This document shows positions 1-10,087 of a stretch of 64,000 bases of DNA, piece by piece. The DNA is taken from NCBI GenBank assembly GCA_944470555.2, contig OX104134.1, positions 16,657,248 to 16,721,247 of the forward strand, written 5' to 3'. A model generated the notes under the pieces. The model made no database searches. It was not told the origin of the DNA and worked only from the letters and a program-made list of their open reading frames with translations. The position numbers were made by a program, and so were the translations under genes. This DNA is from Heterobilharzia americana (lineage: Eukaryota; Platyhelminthes; Trematoda; Strigeidida; Schistosomatidae). Position 1 is the first letter of the stretch, and each line of letters begins with the position of its first letter.

Positions 1-40
<40 letters not shown>
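1..40. repeat. (TA)n microsatellite at window edge
   Basis: Uninterrupted TA dinucleotides from the first base to about position 40. In this genome such tracts also form the 3' tail of a hammerhead SINE (see 12526-12584), so this may be the tail of an element outside the window, but nothing SINE-like follows it. Confidence 0.95.
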
Positions 41-44
<4 letters not shown>

Positions 45-1784
45 AAAACTTACAATCATTGAAGTAACCTTCAGGAGACACTTACGAAACGTTAGCCATT
101 CTCAGCTGCTTTTTAAAACTTATAGATGTTTAGAAACTGGTTCCAAGTTGCAGATTCTCATACAGTTGAAACTTAGGTTGGAGTGCGTGAGTAGGCTAAC
201 CTGTGGTTAGAAACTAGATCTATTATTTTGTTCAGTACGCCATTAGGTACAGAAAAGTGGATATCGATATCTACGTTTCTCCCCTTTAGTTATCATTTCC
301 TTATATTTAGCGACACCTGTCTCAGTTATTTCACCTATTAGTTATATTTTCAAAGCAACTAACTATTCTTTCACGAAGAAAAATATCATTCTTAACTTCA
401 TACCTTACATTTACTAGCCAAAAGACAATATGAATGTAGGATATTATTTTCAATAAATTCCTATCAGGTTCTGCAGTTATAAAATGAATTTGTTCTGCAT
501 AAAACAGGTTGAATTCATGGCAATACTTTTTTTCAAAATTGAACGTGAATTTGAGATTGTGAACTGAACGACGTTTTGTTTAAAAATATCAATTTTAAGA
601 ATATTTGTTTGCATATAAATAATATTTTGGGGAAAGGACGGAAAAAGGTATCAGCAATAGCCAGAACAAAAGCCTTCGAATTCTGTGGGACAATTTATTG
701 AATAGAGTATTTTTCGTTCATAGTGCCTTTTAGTGAATGAGATGGGAAACTTTAAGTGTTTGAAATCCTACAAATTCACTAGCTGACCAATATGTGCGCC
801 CACTAAACCTACATTAAAATTTGAATGTGTGCTAAAAGTACATGGAAATTTTCTTCGTAAGATCTGAGTTTCTTATTTTCTTCTTGTAGTCCCTTCTTCA
901 TTAAGACGTCAGATATAACATTTCATTGTTGGCAGCATCTATGTGCATATAAATTTACTTGTTCCTATCGAGCTAGGTATATAGATCGTACCAGCAGGGC
1001 ACTCTCAAGATATGCTCAAGAACATATATCTGTATGGTTATAATAAATAAAAGTCAGACCGATGAACAGTTCTATTCTGAAACATTGCTCCCTCAGGTCC
1101 ACACAGCATCTGTACATAATTCACTTGATTCAGTATACAAGGTGAGACTAAACTAAGGGAAATGCTTTCGATCACACCTTATTTGTAGAGCGAAAACCTC
1201 AGTCATTCACAAAGAGAATCCTGAGCTCTGTGTACATTCACTTAATAGCTTTCTCTACTAATGTCACAGTTTCACAGATTTCATACGTTTGCTTGGCAAT
1301 TTCATATGTAACCAACTTAGATTCTCTGACATCATTGAGTGAAATTTTCCTCGCTTTCTTTTGTGTAATATTCCTGCTAACTAACCATATCTCGATAAAA
1401 GCATGCTTTTTTGTGCTCTCTTGTTCATTTTTTGTTGCCTACGTTGAATTTGCCAGCTCCTACATTTTACTATTTCTACCTTCCGATATACAGTTCGGTA
1501 TCCTTTTTTACTGACTGTTACTAAAGCTTTTACCCTAGTAGGCATGTTTCATCATATCTTTGAACTATTATCTGACGGTAACAGCTGTGATTTGGAGCTA
1601 CACAAGGGGTCTTCTTTCTTGATTAATGTCTTTGTACGTCAGTGACTTGTCCTCAAGAAACTGACCCCTCTTGTTTTATATGTCTGGAGTGTTGCCTCAC
1701 AACATACATCTAGATAAGTCTAGCCAACACCTAGATTGTAAATAAGCATCTAGCAAATATTATAGTAAAACACTAACTGTATTC
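41..1784. other. AT-rich DNA without recognisable gene
   Basis: No exon with good splice sites, no repeat family found elsewhere in the window and no RNA gene could be seen. An open frame of 94 codons on the plus strand (1230-1514) has hydrophobic, low-complexity composition and no splice or homology support. Confidence 0.6.
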
Positions 1785-2035
1785 TGATAATCTCTTTTAG
1801 AAATAGCAGTGTTTAAAGATGTAGGATTAAGTTGAAAGCAAGTTAGGGAATGCCAAACCAGTTTATGGTGCTGACCACTGATCCTACACACATGAAGAAG
1901 TGAAGCTACCTGGTTGCGACTCTCGAGATGATGAGAATCTGTGGTTGAAGACTCTTTTTGGTATGACTCAAAACCGGTCACAGTGATGCAAGTGTATTCA
2001 TTCTTCATAAATTTCATAATTTTGAAAGTTTTTAT
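1785..2035 (-). repeat. Possible dispersed repeat
   Basis: A stretch somewhat richer in GC than its flanks, open for 92 codons on the minus strand. Its composition resembles other dispersed elements in this window rather than a host exon, but no second copy was found here. Call is tentative. Confidence 0.2.
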
Positions 2036-2441
2036 CACCCTACATTGGTGTCTTCTCCCCGTTTCCTAACACATTTTTCTACTTTAATATATTTGGCCTT
2101 CTTTTTTCATCTTCTTTGCATACTTCGAAGAGCTGTAACTTGAACTTATGTGAGTGTATGCAAGGTTTCACAATAATAGATCACTTTGTCCATCTGTATT
2201 CTTATGAGAAGCAAATAGCAGAAAATTTAAATCCCTAGTAACCTCCATTACTGGATGAACGAACAATGGTACCTAAAATCTTGGAAGAGTCATAAGTTCT
2301 TATGAGATTAAATACTGTGTTTTTTGGATGTGTACTGTTAAATATACCATGTATATATGTGGAGGTTTCTGAAATTATCCTACTCGCCTTATGCAATCAC
2401 TTACTGAACACCAATATCACTTTCTTTGGTTGTAAATTCAG

Positions 2442-2647
2442 CGGTTAGTAGATGCAACAAAGTCAAAGGATCAAATAGTTGCTGAAGAAGCTGTCTACAA
2501 CCTTGAAAAATACATTAAACACCTGATCACTGATATACAGGCAACATACCAAATACGTGAAAATGAACTGATTAAAATTATTCGATCACTTAACTCACAG
2601 TACCATGCAGCACTTAAAGCAGTACACAAAGTTATGATCTATTATAC
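2442..2647 (+). CDS. Candidate internal exon, coiled-coil-like protein
   Basis: Seen: an acceptor CAG ends at 2441 after a T-rich tract, the frame is open for 68 codons plus two bases, and a donor GTGAGT follows at 2648. The peptide is charged and helical, with heptad-like spacing (for example EEAVYNLEKYIKHL). Base composition is less AT-biased than its surroundings. The exon ends in phase 2, which fits the candidate exon at 27059-27220, so both may belong to one plus-strand gene with a 24-kb intron. Product not recognised. Start and gene extent are unknown. Confidence 0.5.
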
Positions 2648-2672
2648 GTGAGTTAATGTTCATTGCTCTTTG

Positions 2673-2674
<2 letters not shown>

Positions 2675-2703
<29 letters not shown>
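2675..2703. repeat. (TA)n microsatellite
   Basis: About 14 TA units, 27 bases downstream of the donor of the candidate exon that ends at 2647. It lies inside the presumed intron. Confidence 0.9.
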
Positions 2704-2706
<3 letters not shown>

Positions 2707-3287
2707 CCAATCTGGATGAAATGTTCATCAACCTAGGGATGCTCCAACATTGCCAGCAAGGTCTTTTTATTCATAGCTTTGAGCATAATTTATTAAATAT
2801 GAATACAATTAAAAATTTAAGGCATCAGGAGTAGTGCAGAAAATAAATAGGTAGTTTGTGCCCGGGTTCCTTTAAACTTTTCAATGTTGACTCACACGAC
2901 TGAATGGATCAATCTCTGTTGGCATAAACGGTACAATTACTAATATAATACTTACTACCGTTATAAAGTCATCATTGTATTCAGCAGTGTTTAAAAGTGG
3001 ATCCGTTGTTTCTCAGATCAAATGAGTGCACTCATTCTTACCAAGATCTAAACTCATCATCAGTCAGTTGTTGTTATGATATTTCTGATTTCCCATTAAT
3101 ACACAGGATCAAACTGTTTGACACCTGAAGGCAGATGAATACAGCATCATAAATACCTGACAAATTCAAGGCATTCGGATAGGAGCTCATCTGCCAACAC
3201 AGGTTGAGCTATTAGACGCTGTATAGCAACGGGAAAAGACAAAAGTTAAAAAAATAACTGATACCCATTTCACAAGAGGTGACTGTC
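2704..3287. other. Non-coding stretch, nothing recognised
   Basis: AT-rich, presumably intronic. No open frame with splice signals and no repeat shared with other parts of the window. Confidence 0.5.
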
Positions 3288-3417
3288 GTGCCCCAGTGGC
3301 CTAGTGGATAACCCTTTGGCTTTTGAAGTGACAGGTACCGGATTCGAATCTCAGTGGGAACAATAGCACTCTCTGGAGTGAAGGTACATCCAGTTGACAT
3401 GTCCATTTCGTCACCAA
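3288..3417 (+). repeat. tRNA-derived SINE with decayed hammerhead region
   Basis: The head looks like a tRNA gene: an A-box-like segment (TGGCCTAGTGG, about 3296-3306) and a B-box (GGATTCGAATC, 3340-3350). Behind it lies a segment matching the body of the minus-strand SINE at 12600-12712, including GGTACATCCAG, which opens the hammerhead. The core itself is broken here (TTGACATG in place of CTGACGAG). Known family context: schistosome Sm-alpha-type SINEs combine a tRNA-like RNA polymerase III promoter with a hammerhead ribozyme. This copy is probably inactive. Confidence 0.7.
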
Positions 3418-3772
3418 GATAAAAACAACACTATCTAACTCTTCAGATGTTAATGGCTGATCAATCCAGCCCAAGAATCAAGTACTATCAGTTACATCAA
3501 AGACTAAAATAAGACAGTATCCAATACAGAAGAAGGAAAAAAAGAGCACTTTAGCTCAATATTTCAGTTTAAAAATCAATCAAATGATAGTACTTATCAT
3601 CCCGGAACAGTGGAAGTCCACTTGCGCAAATATCATAGATTGTAACCAACCCAAGAAAAAAGAAAACGTTCTAAGTATAACTATTCAAATTCACAGAAGT
3701 GAAACTTTGGTAGGCAATTTAGCCAGTTAGTAAAAGGTGAATAAGCCACCAGGTTCTCCAAATTTAATTCTC

Positions 3773-3776
<4 letters not shown>

Positions 3777-3813
<37 letters not shown>
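3777..3813. repeat. (TA)n microsatellite
   Basis: About 18 TA units in AT-rich non-coding DNA. The bases on both sides show no element boundary that I recognise. Confidence 0.9.
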
Positions 3814-3814
<1 letters not shown>

Positions 3815-4365
3815 TACAGAAATTTAAAGCACATATATGGACTCACAAAAACATTTCAATGGTAACGTGTTACTTGGTTAGGATAGCACGGTATTCTAAG
3901 TCTTCATCTATCAGTTAGGTAAACTATCGATTTGATGGGGTTATGAACCATAGAAATCCCTATAGAAAAGCCTTCATAGTAGCGCCCTTATGAGGTAATA
4001 AGCAACAGTAAGTCGACAGAAATACAATCGGATGGACATAAATACCTAAATTACCGACATCAGGAAGGAACTGAAGAACAACAGTTGACAGCTATGAGTT
4101 TAAACGTACATTTAAAAATGTCAGCATACCGGAAAATAAATACATTCGATTAATAATGACCTGTGAACAGACAGGTCTTTGGAAACTATAGGCCATTAAT
4201 TTTACGAACTAAGATCACTACAGACTTCATTAAGCGACTCAGGCAAACTGTCATTAACTTCTCACGTGAGTATCATGTCTTGTTCTGATTAGAACTGATT
4301 TAAATAACGCAAAATAAAGAGTTAACTTAGATTCAGATTAAAGTCTCACAATTATTATTATTAAT

Positions 4366-5444
4366 TGACCCTTGAGTTTCGAGAGGAACATAGAGCTTCA
4401 GTAGCACGCCTCCATCGCACTCTCTTCTCTACAATCTTTTGAATCCGGATCCACGACTGCCCAAAACCTTTCATTTCTTCCTCACATGATCTCAGCCACA
4501 TCACCCTCGACTCAGATGACCAACTCGTCGTTTCTCCTTTAAATCCCAATCAACGGCCTGGCCTGACACGGGATCTCCCCAAATGGTCCTCTCAGTGCAT
4601 GCCCAATCCATCTCCACTTCATTCTGCATATCTGTTTGGCGATCAATTCTTGGTTGGTTTGTTGCCAGGCAGCCAGCCAGCCAGTCAGCCAGAGTCCCTT
4701 GTTGCTTATTCTTTCTGACCATCTCAGCTTCAGTAACGAGTGTAGGCAGTTGTTCATGAATGTCTGTAGTTTATTGGAAATCCCTTTCGTAACTCACCAC
4801 GACTCTGAACCACCACATACAGGCACTGACTTGACCGACATTAGTGTTGAAAATCCGCATCTTATTCACGCTTTATACTGAGTCCAGTAGAGTGCAGTAG
4901 ATCTCCACACTGGTTTCAGGTTAATGAAAGCCGGTCTTGCTTGTTTCTCCGATCCTGGCTTTGACATCCTTATCTGTGCTGCTGCCTGTAGTTGAAACTG
5001 TTGTGCTGCCCAGGTAGGTGAAACAGGCTACTTCCTTTAAGTCTCTCACGTTCATGGTGATTGAATCTTGTTGGTGTTGGTGGTGGTTGTGGTGATGTTG
5101 GTTGGATATCTTCATCACCTTCGTCTTCTCTACGTTCACTTGAAGTCCCATCTTCACTGCCCTACCTCACCTCTTCTGTCAACTTGTTGGATTTTGTCTG
5201 TAGATCTTCAAGTTTGTGTGACATTCGACAGAAGTCATCGGTGAAATCCAAATCTTCTCCTGGGGTCTTTTCTCAGGTCCAGCGTATCCCCTCTTCTCGC
5301 TCCTCACTGTTTGTTGCATGATCCAGTCCACTACAGTCAGGAATATCATGGGTGATAGTAGACGGCAACCTTGTTTTACCCCTGTCTTCACTTCAAAGCC
5401 ATCTCTGAGCTTTCCATTGTAAATTACTTGGCATGTGATGTCCT
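4366..5444 (-). mobile_element. RTE-type non-LTR retrotransposon, 5'-truncated, defective
   Basis: Minus-strand reading gives RTE-like reverse transcriptase pieces: a VKTGVKQGC block followed by LSPMIFLTVVDWIM, then VNVEKTKVMKI, TYLGS and a C-terminal WRWIGHALR block. The sequence is broken by frameshifts and stops. Upstream it stops abruptly near 5444, as expected for 5' truncation, and the 3' end runs into a short TAA-rich tail (4352-4365). It is almost identical to the plus-strand copy at 20.84-21.89 kb: five conceptual peptides of 72 to 86 residues are the same in both. Both carry the same frameshifts, so neither can encode a working enzyme. Confidence 0.85.
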
Positions 5445-7127
5445 GCAAAATTTGTTTTTAACCTTAGTAGTTTTTCATCGGGCACTAACGCTGTAAGCTA
5501 AGTTCTTTATGCCCATATAACGTGAAGTAATATACACCATGGATAATCTCAATCAGTTTCACTTTAATCATAGAACTTAAGTTAGCTTCATGTTTCACGT
5601 TTTCAGAAGTAGATTGCTGGTAATAATATTATAAACGAATAAGGAATGTCCATTCTCTCCAATTTATGAACTGATTGCGGTTTTGATGCAAAGCAGAGAT
5701 AAGAAGAAATGTAGTGAAAAAAACCATGTAAATTAAAATCAATTTACTAGTCATCCAGGCAAAAATGGTACATGTAGGACCAATCACCCATTCACATTGT
5801 TGTACAAACTGAAATAATAAGACAAAATTATAAAGTCAGTAACATTTTCATCATAACTAATTAACTGGTGCATTACTGAGGTTGGCTCGAATGAAATGGT
5901 GCTTGATTTTATCCTAAAAGTTTCATAAAAAACACCAACTTATGCCACTAGCTGTTGCAGTCAGATACGTCTTTGATATACGCTGTACACCTATGACTAG
6001 CCTCTCACTAGTCTCAGCAGATTAGCATTATCAGTCAACTGAAAGTAACAAGTGGTGTTTCGTCTGGTTCTGAGTAATGACTGACTATTATTCTGAGAGT
6101 CCGCAATCTGGACTACAGTGTTTGGTCCTTAGTAGTAGTAGATAAACAAATCTTTGAAGCTAAACATGAGTATTTCCAAGGTTTACTTCTGCAGCCATTG
6201 CTACAGTAGGTTGCCTGAAACCAAATACACCACGTCACAGCTTAATTGCATGATTGATCGATGCATTTCAGGCTAGAATAAAACACTAGAAAGTAGCATA
6301 CTGATTACATTCTACCAACGGGATGGTGTATAATGTTAATTACTTTACACAATTCAAAGACTAATTTAGAAAATGTGCAACCACTTTTCTTGTGGTTAAA
6401 ATCATGAATTATGTTTGGATCTTGAAAACAGAAGCGTTTTTTTAATTATCACTCTAGACAGTAAATAGACACATGTATACTTTGAAAACTGTTCATAGTT
6501 ATATTATGCATTGGTTAACAAGCCACCAAAAAGGTAAGTGAATGTCATTGATCAAAGGTGGCTATGAAAAAAAATCAATAACGTAACTATGATCCAAAGA
6601 ATTCATTTGAAATGAATTTCTGTGTTAAGAGGAGAAATTCAGCAGTTGGTTGAAACAAACATTGTTTTTAGAAAAGAATATTTTGTCCGCTAAGCGATTT
6701 ACTCCTCAAGATGAAGAAAAATTTCGATCAGGTTAAAAATAGTAACCGCTTTCAAACCACCTTCCGTAATTTCAGAAAATGCCAAAATAAATAATTTGTT
6801 TATAACTTGTAAGAAATAATTCAATCACTCAGTGATAACTGAAAGTCGTATTTCCCTACCACCACGCGTTGTCATTTCTCTAATCTATACAAATTTACTA
6901 AATATTGACTGATGTACATTTTGATTACGTGTACAAGGTAGTCGAATGGAAGTTGGGAATAAATTCCTATCCCCAAACAAAGTGAACCTCGGTTTTCTTG
7001 TTACCAAGTTTAATAACAGCACTGCACATCTGCAAATTTGCTTAAATTGTCATCATGTGATCAGTTGGTGTGCATAATTCAGTCTTATAGGTTGTGAATC
7101 CTGACCTAAATGGTTCGCTTCTTGTGA
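5445..7127. other. AT-rich DNA without recognisable gene
   Basis: No splice-supported open frame, no RNA gene and no repeat that recurs elsewhere in the window. Likely intron or intergenic. Confidence 0.5.
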
Positions 7128-7190
7128 AGTTAGTGCTGTTGTCTAGAAAGACAATGAAAGTTCCACGATAAAACTATTTAGCTCAGAGGA
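7128..7190 (+). repeat. Copy of conserved hairpin repeat (diverged)
   Basis: Shares with 8480-8562, 17895-17978 and 60620-60698 the order: GAAGTTAGTG-like lead, hairpin with TAGAAA loop, then TTCCACGAT and a GCTCAGAG end. Here the stem is TTGTC/GACAA instead of the TCGTC/GACGA seen in two copies, so both sides of one base pair changed together. Function unknown. Confidence 0.6.
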
Positions 7191-8234
7191 CGTGACACCA
7201 CCAAATTAGTTGTTAATCTCCCGACTTTGAAGTCGAAGCATGCTAGTTAAAATCCCAAAGGATTAATAAGATAAGCTTTGCACATATTAAACCTATGTTA
7301 CTAGTCTCCGACCGTATAATTCCTATCGTCTAACATAAATATCTATATACATTACTGTTAACCAGGATGAATATGCGATTTAAATCTATAGATGTAAATT
7401 GAATTCATGTTGCAAATTATCAAAGAGTTGACAGGCTAAAATATCTGTTGAACGGGATACAAGGTATACTGCGCTTCTCATTAACCAATCAACCTTGCTT
7501 TTTTCGGATAGCTTGGCACCGTTTTATACAAAAGGCTAAATGATTTATCAAAAGGGGTTGAGTGTCGAGAGTTTACTAAATTTTTTGTCACAATGGTGAA
7601 GATGAATTTACATTCTTCAAACTCTAATCATTTATCTATTTCCATCACATAGTTGTATGCATATTAGGCAATATATCTTGACCTTTCATCGAAAAGTTGT
7701 TCTGGATTGTTCAATCCTTTCTTCTATGTATGTTCACGAGTATACAGTCAAGAGAATGAATTCATCAAAAAGAAGTACTTTTCGATCCAAACATCGCTGT
7801 TTTCATATGAAGAAATGTGCTCATTCCGACATTTGAAGGCAGGATAGTACTTGTGCATCTAAAGCTTCATTTTAGCCTAATAAAAAGGATTGTCCGAATG
7901 CTTTATCAACCAGCCTGGAACACGTATTCATAATTCACCATAAAATATAAAAAGTGACCTTTTTGAACCTGTTAGGTTAAGAAATGGATGTTTATGAATA
8001 ACCATCAAAAGAGAAAAGTGATCTTCTTCATGAGTAGGAAATGCTCAGAATATTTCACTTCACCATCTAAAAATATTAGGTGTCAAATGGTTCAGGTTGA
8101 GGTTGAGAAAAAGAAGAGGTTGACTGAATCTGCTACACTGAAAAATGTGTGTTTCCCAGTACCGCCTATTGGTTATTGCAGTAGTCAAAAATAAAACGGT
8201 TTAATGCACTACACTTTAACAATATCAATGAAAA
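7191..8234. other. AT-rich DNA, no gene recognised
   Basis: The only longer open frame (68 codons, 7988-8194, plus) begins in an AT-rich context and has no splice-site or family support. Nothing else is visible. Confidence 0.5.
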
Positions 8235-8385
8235 AAATGAAAATCTAGGTTGCGGTAAGATTTGAATTAGCAGGCTGCTGGTGTTACTCAGGTTTTCTTT
8301 TAACCTTCAGTCATCATTCGCCATCAATAATTTGGGAGTCTGCCAATCACAGCTGTCTCAGATAGTCACACTGATAGTCAAAATA
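8235..8385 (+). repeat. Degenerate tRNA-SINE tail copy
   Basis: Its right half (TTCAGTCATCATTCG, then GTCTGCCAATCAC and CTCAGATAG) matches the end of the minus-strand SINE at 9065-9235. The tRNA-like head is too diverged to trace with confidence. It is one of three related copies within 1.3 kb. Confidence 0.5.
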
Positions 8386-8479
8386 TGTCACTTCAAATGT
8401 AACTCATAAAGCATATAGATGGGACACATAAAAAGCGAATTACATCCAATCACGCAATCAACTTTCTACGTAAGTGTTC

Positions 8480-8600
8480 AGTATGAAGTTAGTGTTGATG
8501 GTGTCGTCTAGAAAGACGATGAAAGCTTCACGATTAAACAACCCAGCTCAGAGAACACACACAATCAAGACCATCCACCTGAGCTCAAAATATTCTCCAT
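8480..8600 (+). repeat. Copy of conserved hairpin repeat
   Basis: Contains TCAGTATGAAGTTAGTG, the hairpin GTCGTC-TAGAAA-GACGAT, and the 3' block CACGATTAAACAACCCAGC. Similarity to the copy at 17.9 kb continues past the motif (AAGACCATC, then AATATTCTCCA), so the repeat unit is at least about 130 bp. No open frame runs through it. Confidence 0.75.
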
Positions 8601-9064
8601 TATTTCAAAACCATCTATCTGCTTAACTGCTGTAGTAAATTTTCTATGATTGTTAGTTACAAGCAGATAAGATACTTTTCGAGTTTGTAAGCTGAACGTG
8701 TATCCGAAAATGGAATTTGCGGTTACTTTCGATTTTTAAAGGGTATCCTTTGCAAACTATTATAATCCATGTGTATTATTATCACTTTTTTAAGTTTTAA
8801 TTTGCTTTTCGACTCCCTTCATCTGACCATTATTCCCTGGAAACTACCATAAATCTTTAGTTGCAATATTATGTTGTTATTAAACTCCTGGTTAGATTTC
8901 TAATTGTTTTCCTAGGAACGACATTATTCACCTTTAGTACGTAGCATTTTCATCGGGTTCAAATAAGTCCTTAATACATTCACTTGATATGTTAAACTTT
9001 TACAGCTGTACGGCCATGCATTATTCCTTATCTTCATCCGTAATCTATAGTTATTTTTATCATT

Positions 9065-9235
9065 TTGAATATCTGAGATAGTCATGGTTTGGCAGACTAC
9101 TATTTATACCAGATGATGATTGAAGATGAAACGAAAATTTGAACCGCTGCCACATTCAAGCCAGCTACCACCGGGTTTCTGGCCCGATGCTCTACCAGCA
9201 AGATGCTCCCCCTCTCTCTAACTTCTCCCAATCCA
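9065..9235 (-). repeat. tRNA-derived SINE, minus orientation
   Basis: On the minus strand a tRNA-like head (CTGGTAGAGCATCGGGCC, then a degenerate B-box region ending in GCGGTTCAAA) runs into ATCTTCAATCATCATCTGG and further into GTCTGCCAAAC. It faces the plus-strand copy at 9345-9480, making an inverted pair around a 110-bp spacer. Confidence 0.65.
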
Positions 9236-9344
9236 ATCCTGACTAGGCAGGCAGTGTGAGTACAATCAGGAAACGATAACGTGTCACGAATTCACATGGT
9301 AGTCGGGCAAAACCCTTGGTGATTGAAGTGAAGTAAAAATGTGG

Positions 9345-9480
9345 TCAGGAGTCGGATCTCTTAGCTCAGTTGGTAGAGCTTCTGGCGGGAAACCTAGTGG
9401 TGGCTGTTTCGAATCCAACCGCGGTCAAAATTTTCATTTTACCTTCAATCATCACCCAGTATATACAGTAACGTACTCTT
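9345..9480 (+). repeat. tRNA-derived SINE, plus orientation
   Basis: The A-box is excellent (TAGCTCAGTTGGTAGAGC, about 9361-9378) and a B-box-like TTTCGAATCC follows about 45 bases later; then CGGTCAAAATTTTCATTTT and TTCAATCATCACC, shared with the minus copy at 9065-9235. The head could pass as a tRNA in a promoter scan, but the anticodon arm and acceptor do not pair well. I call it a SINE and not a tRNA gene. Confidence 0.7.
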
Positions 9481-9715
9481 ATAATGAATCATAGCAAATT
9501 TAGTTATTTATACAACACATCTAGCCAAGAAGTCTCATGCTTTTATTCATTGTACTTTGCTTCATTCACGTTCACCGTTTCTTTACCACCTGTTCTAAAC
9601 TTGTAACCTCTAGTAATAATTTTCCTGAAATTTCAAAAGCTGCTCTTTCAAACTATCCAGTAGCACTTCGTCTCAAGACTACTGAGAATGATATTGCTTC
9701 ATCATCTTTCCGAAT

Positions 9716-10087
9716 CAACATAGGACCAGGCAATAATGCCTAACGGTTCGAGTTGCTACACCTCATATCACTACATCAAGTAAAAAGGCAGTGAGGTGCA
9801 AGATGAAGATAAGAAGATTCAGTCTAAGAAAATATAAAGTACGAAAAGAGAGAAAGTGAGAATGAGAGAATGGCAAGATTCGGTATAGCGTCGTTAAGAT
9901 GAGGATAATGTGTGTATACATCTGCACCACTGACATCGGTTTTGAGCCACATCACCTAGAGTCTCCAACCACTGGTTTCTCTTGTCCCACAGACCCCAAC
10001 TGACTAGTCTGCATCACCCCACATGGCTCAAACCAATAGTCAGAGACTTCATACATTGGTGCCATATTTTAGTGTGGCCACCTCGAG
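9716..10087 (-). mobile_element. 3' end of a non-LTR element (same family as 14.6-17.9 kb), 5'-truncated
   Basis: Almost identical to 14687-15058: by eye only three differences in about 370 bases (one of them a single-base indel). It covers the last codons of the reverse transcriptase frame (minus-strand WLETLGD-type C-terminus, corrupted here) and the 3' untranslated region ending near CCTGGTCCTATGTTG. Similarity stops sharply at 10087, a typical 5' truncation. The high identity points to a recent insertion. Confidence 0.8.

Noticed and set aside
4665..4690. CAGC tandem repeat
   Set aside because: Only a few CCAG units within the RTE C-terminal coding region; present also in the 21.5-kb copy.
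4539..4881. Several overlapping open frames with identical copies at 21.4-21.8 kb
   Set aside because: They are shadow frames of the duplicated RTE fragment.
9354..9430. tRNA gene
   Set aside because: A- and B-box are good, but arms do not pair into a cloverleaf and the sequence continues into a SINE body shared with two neighbours.
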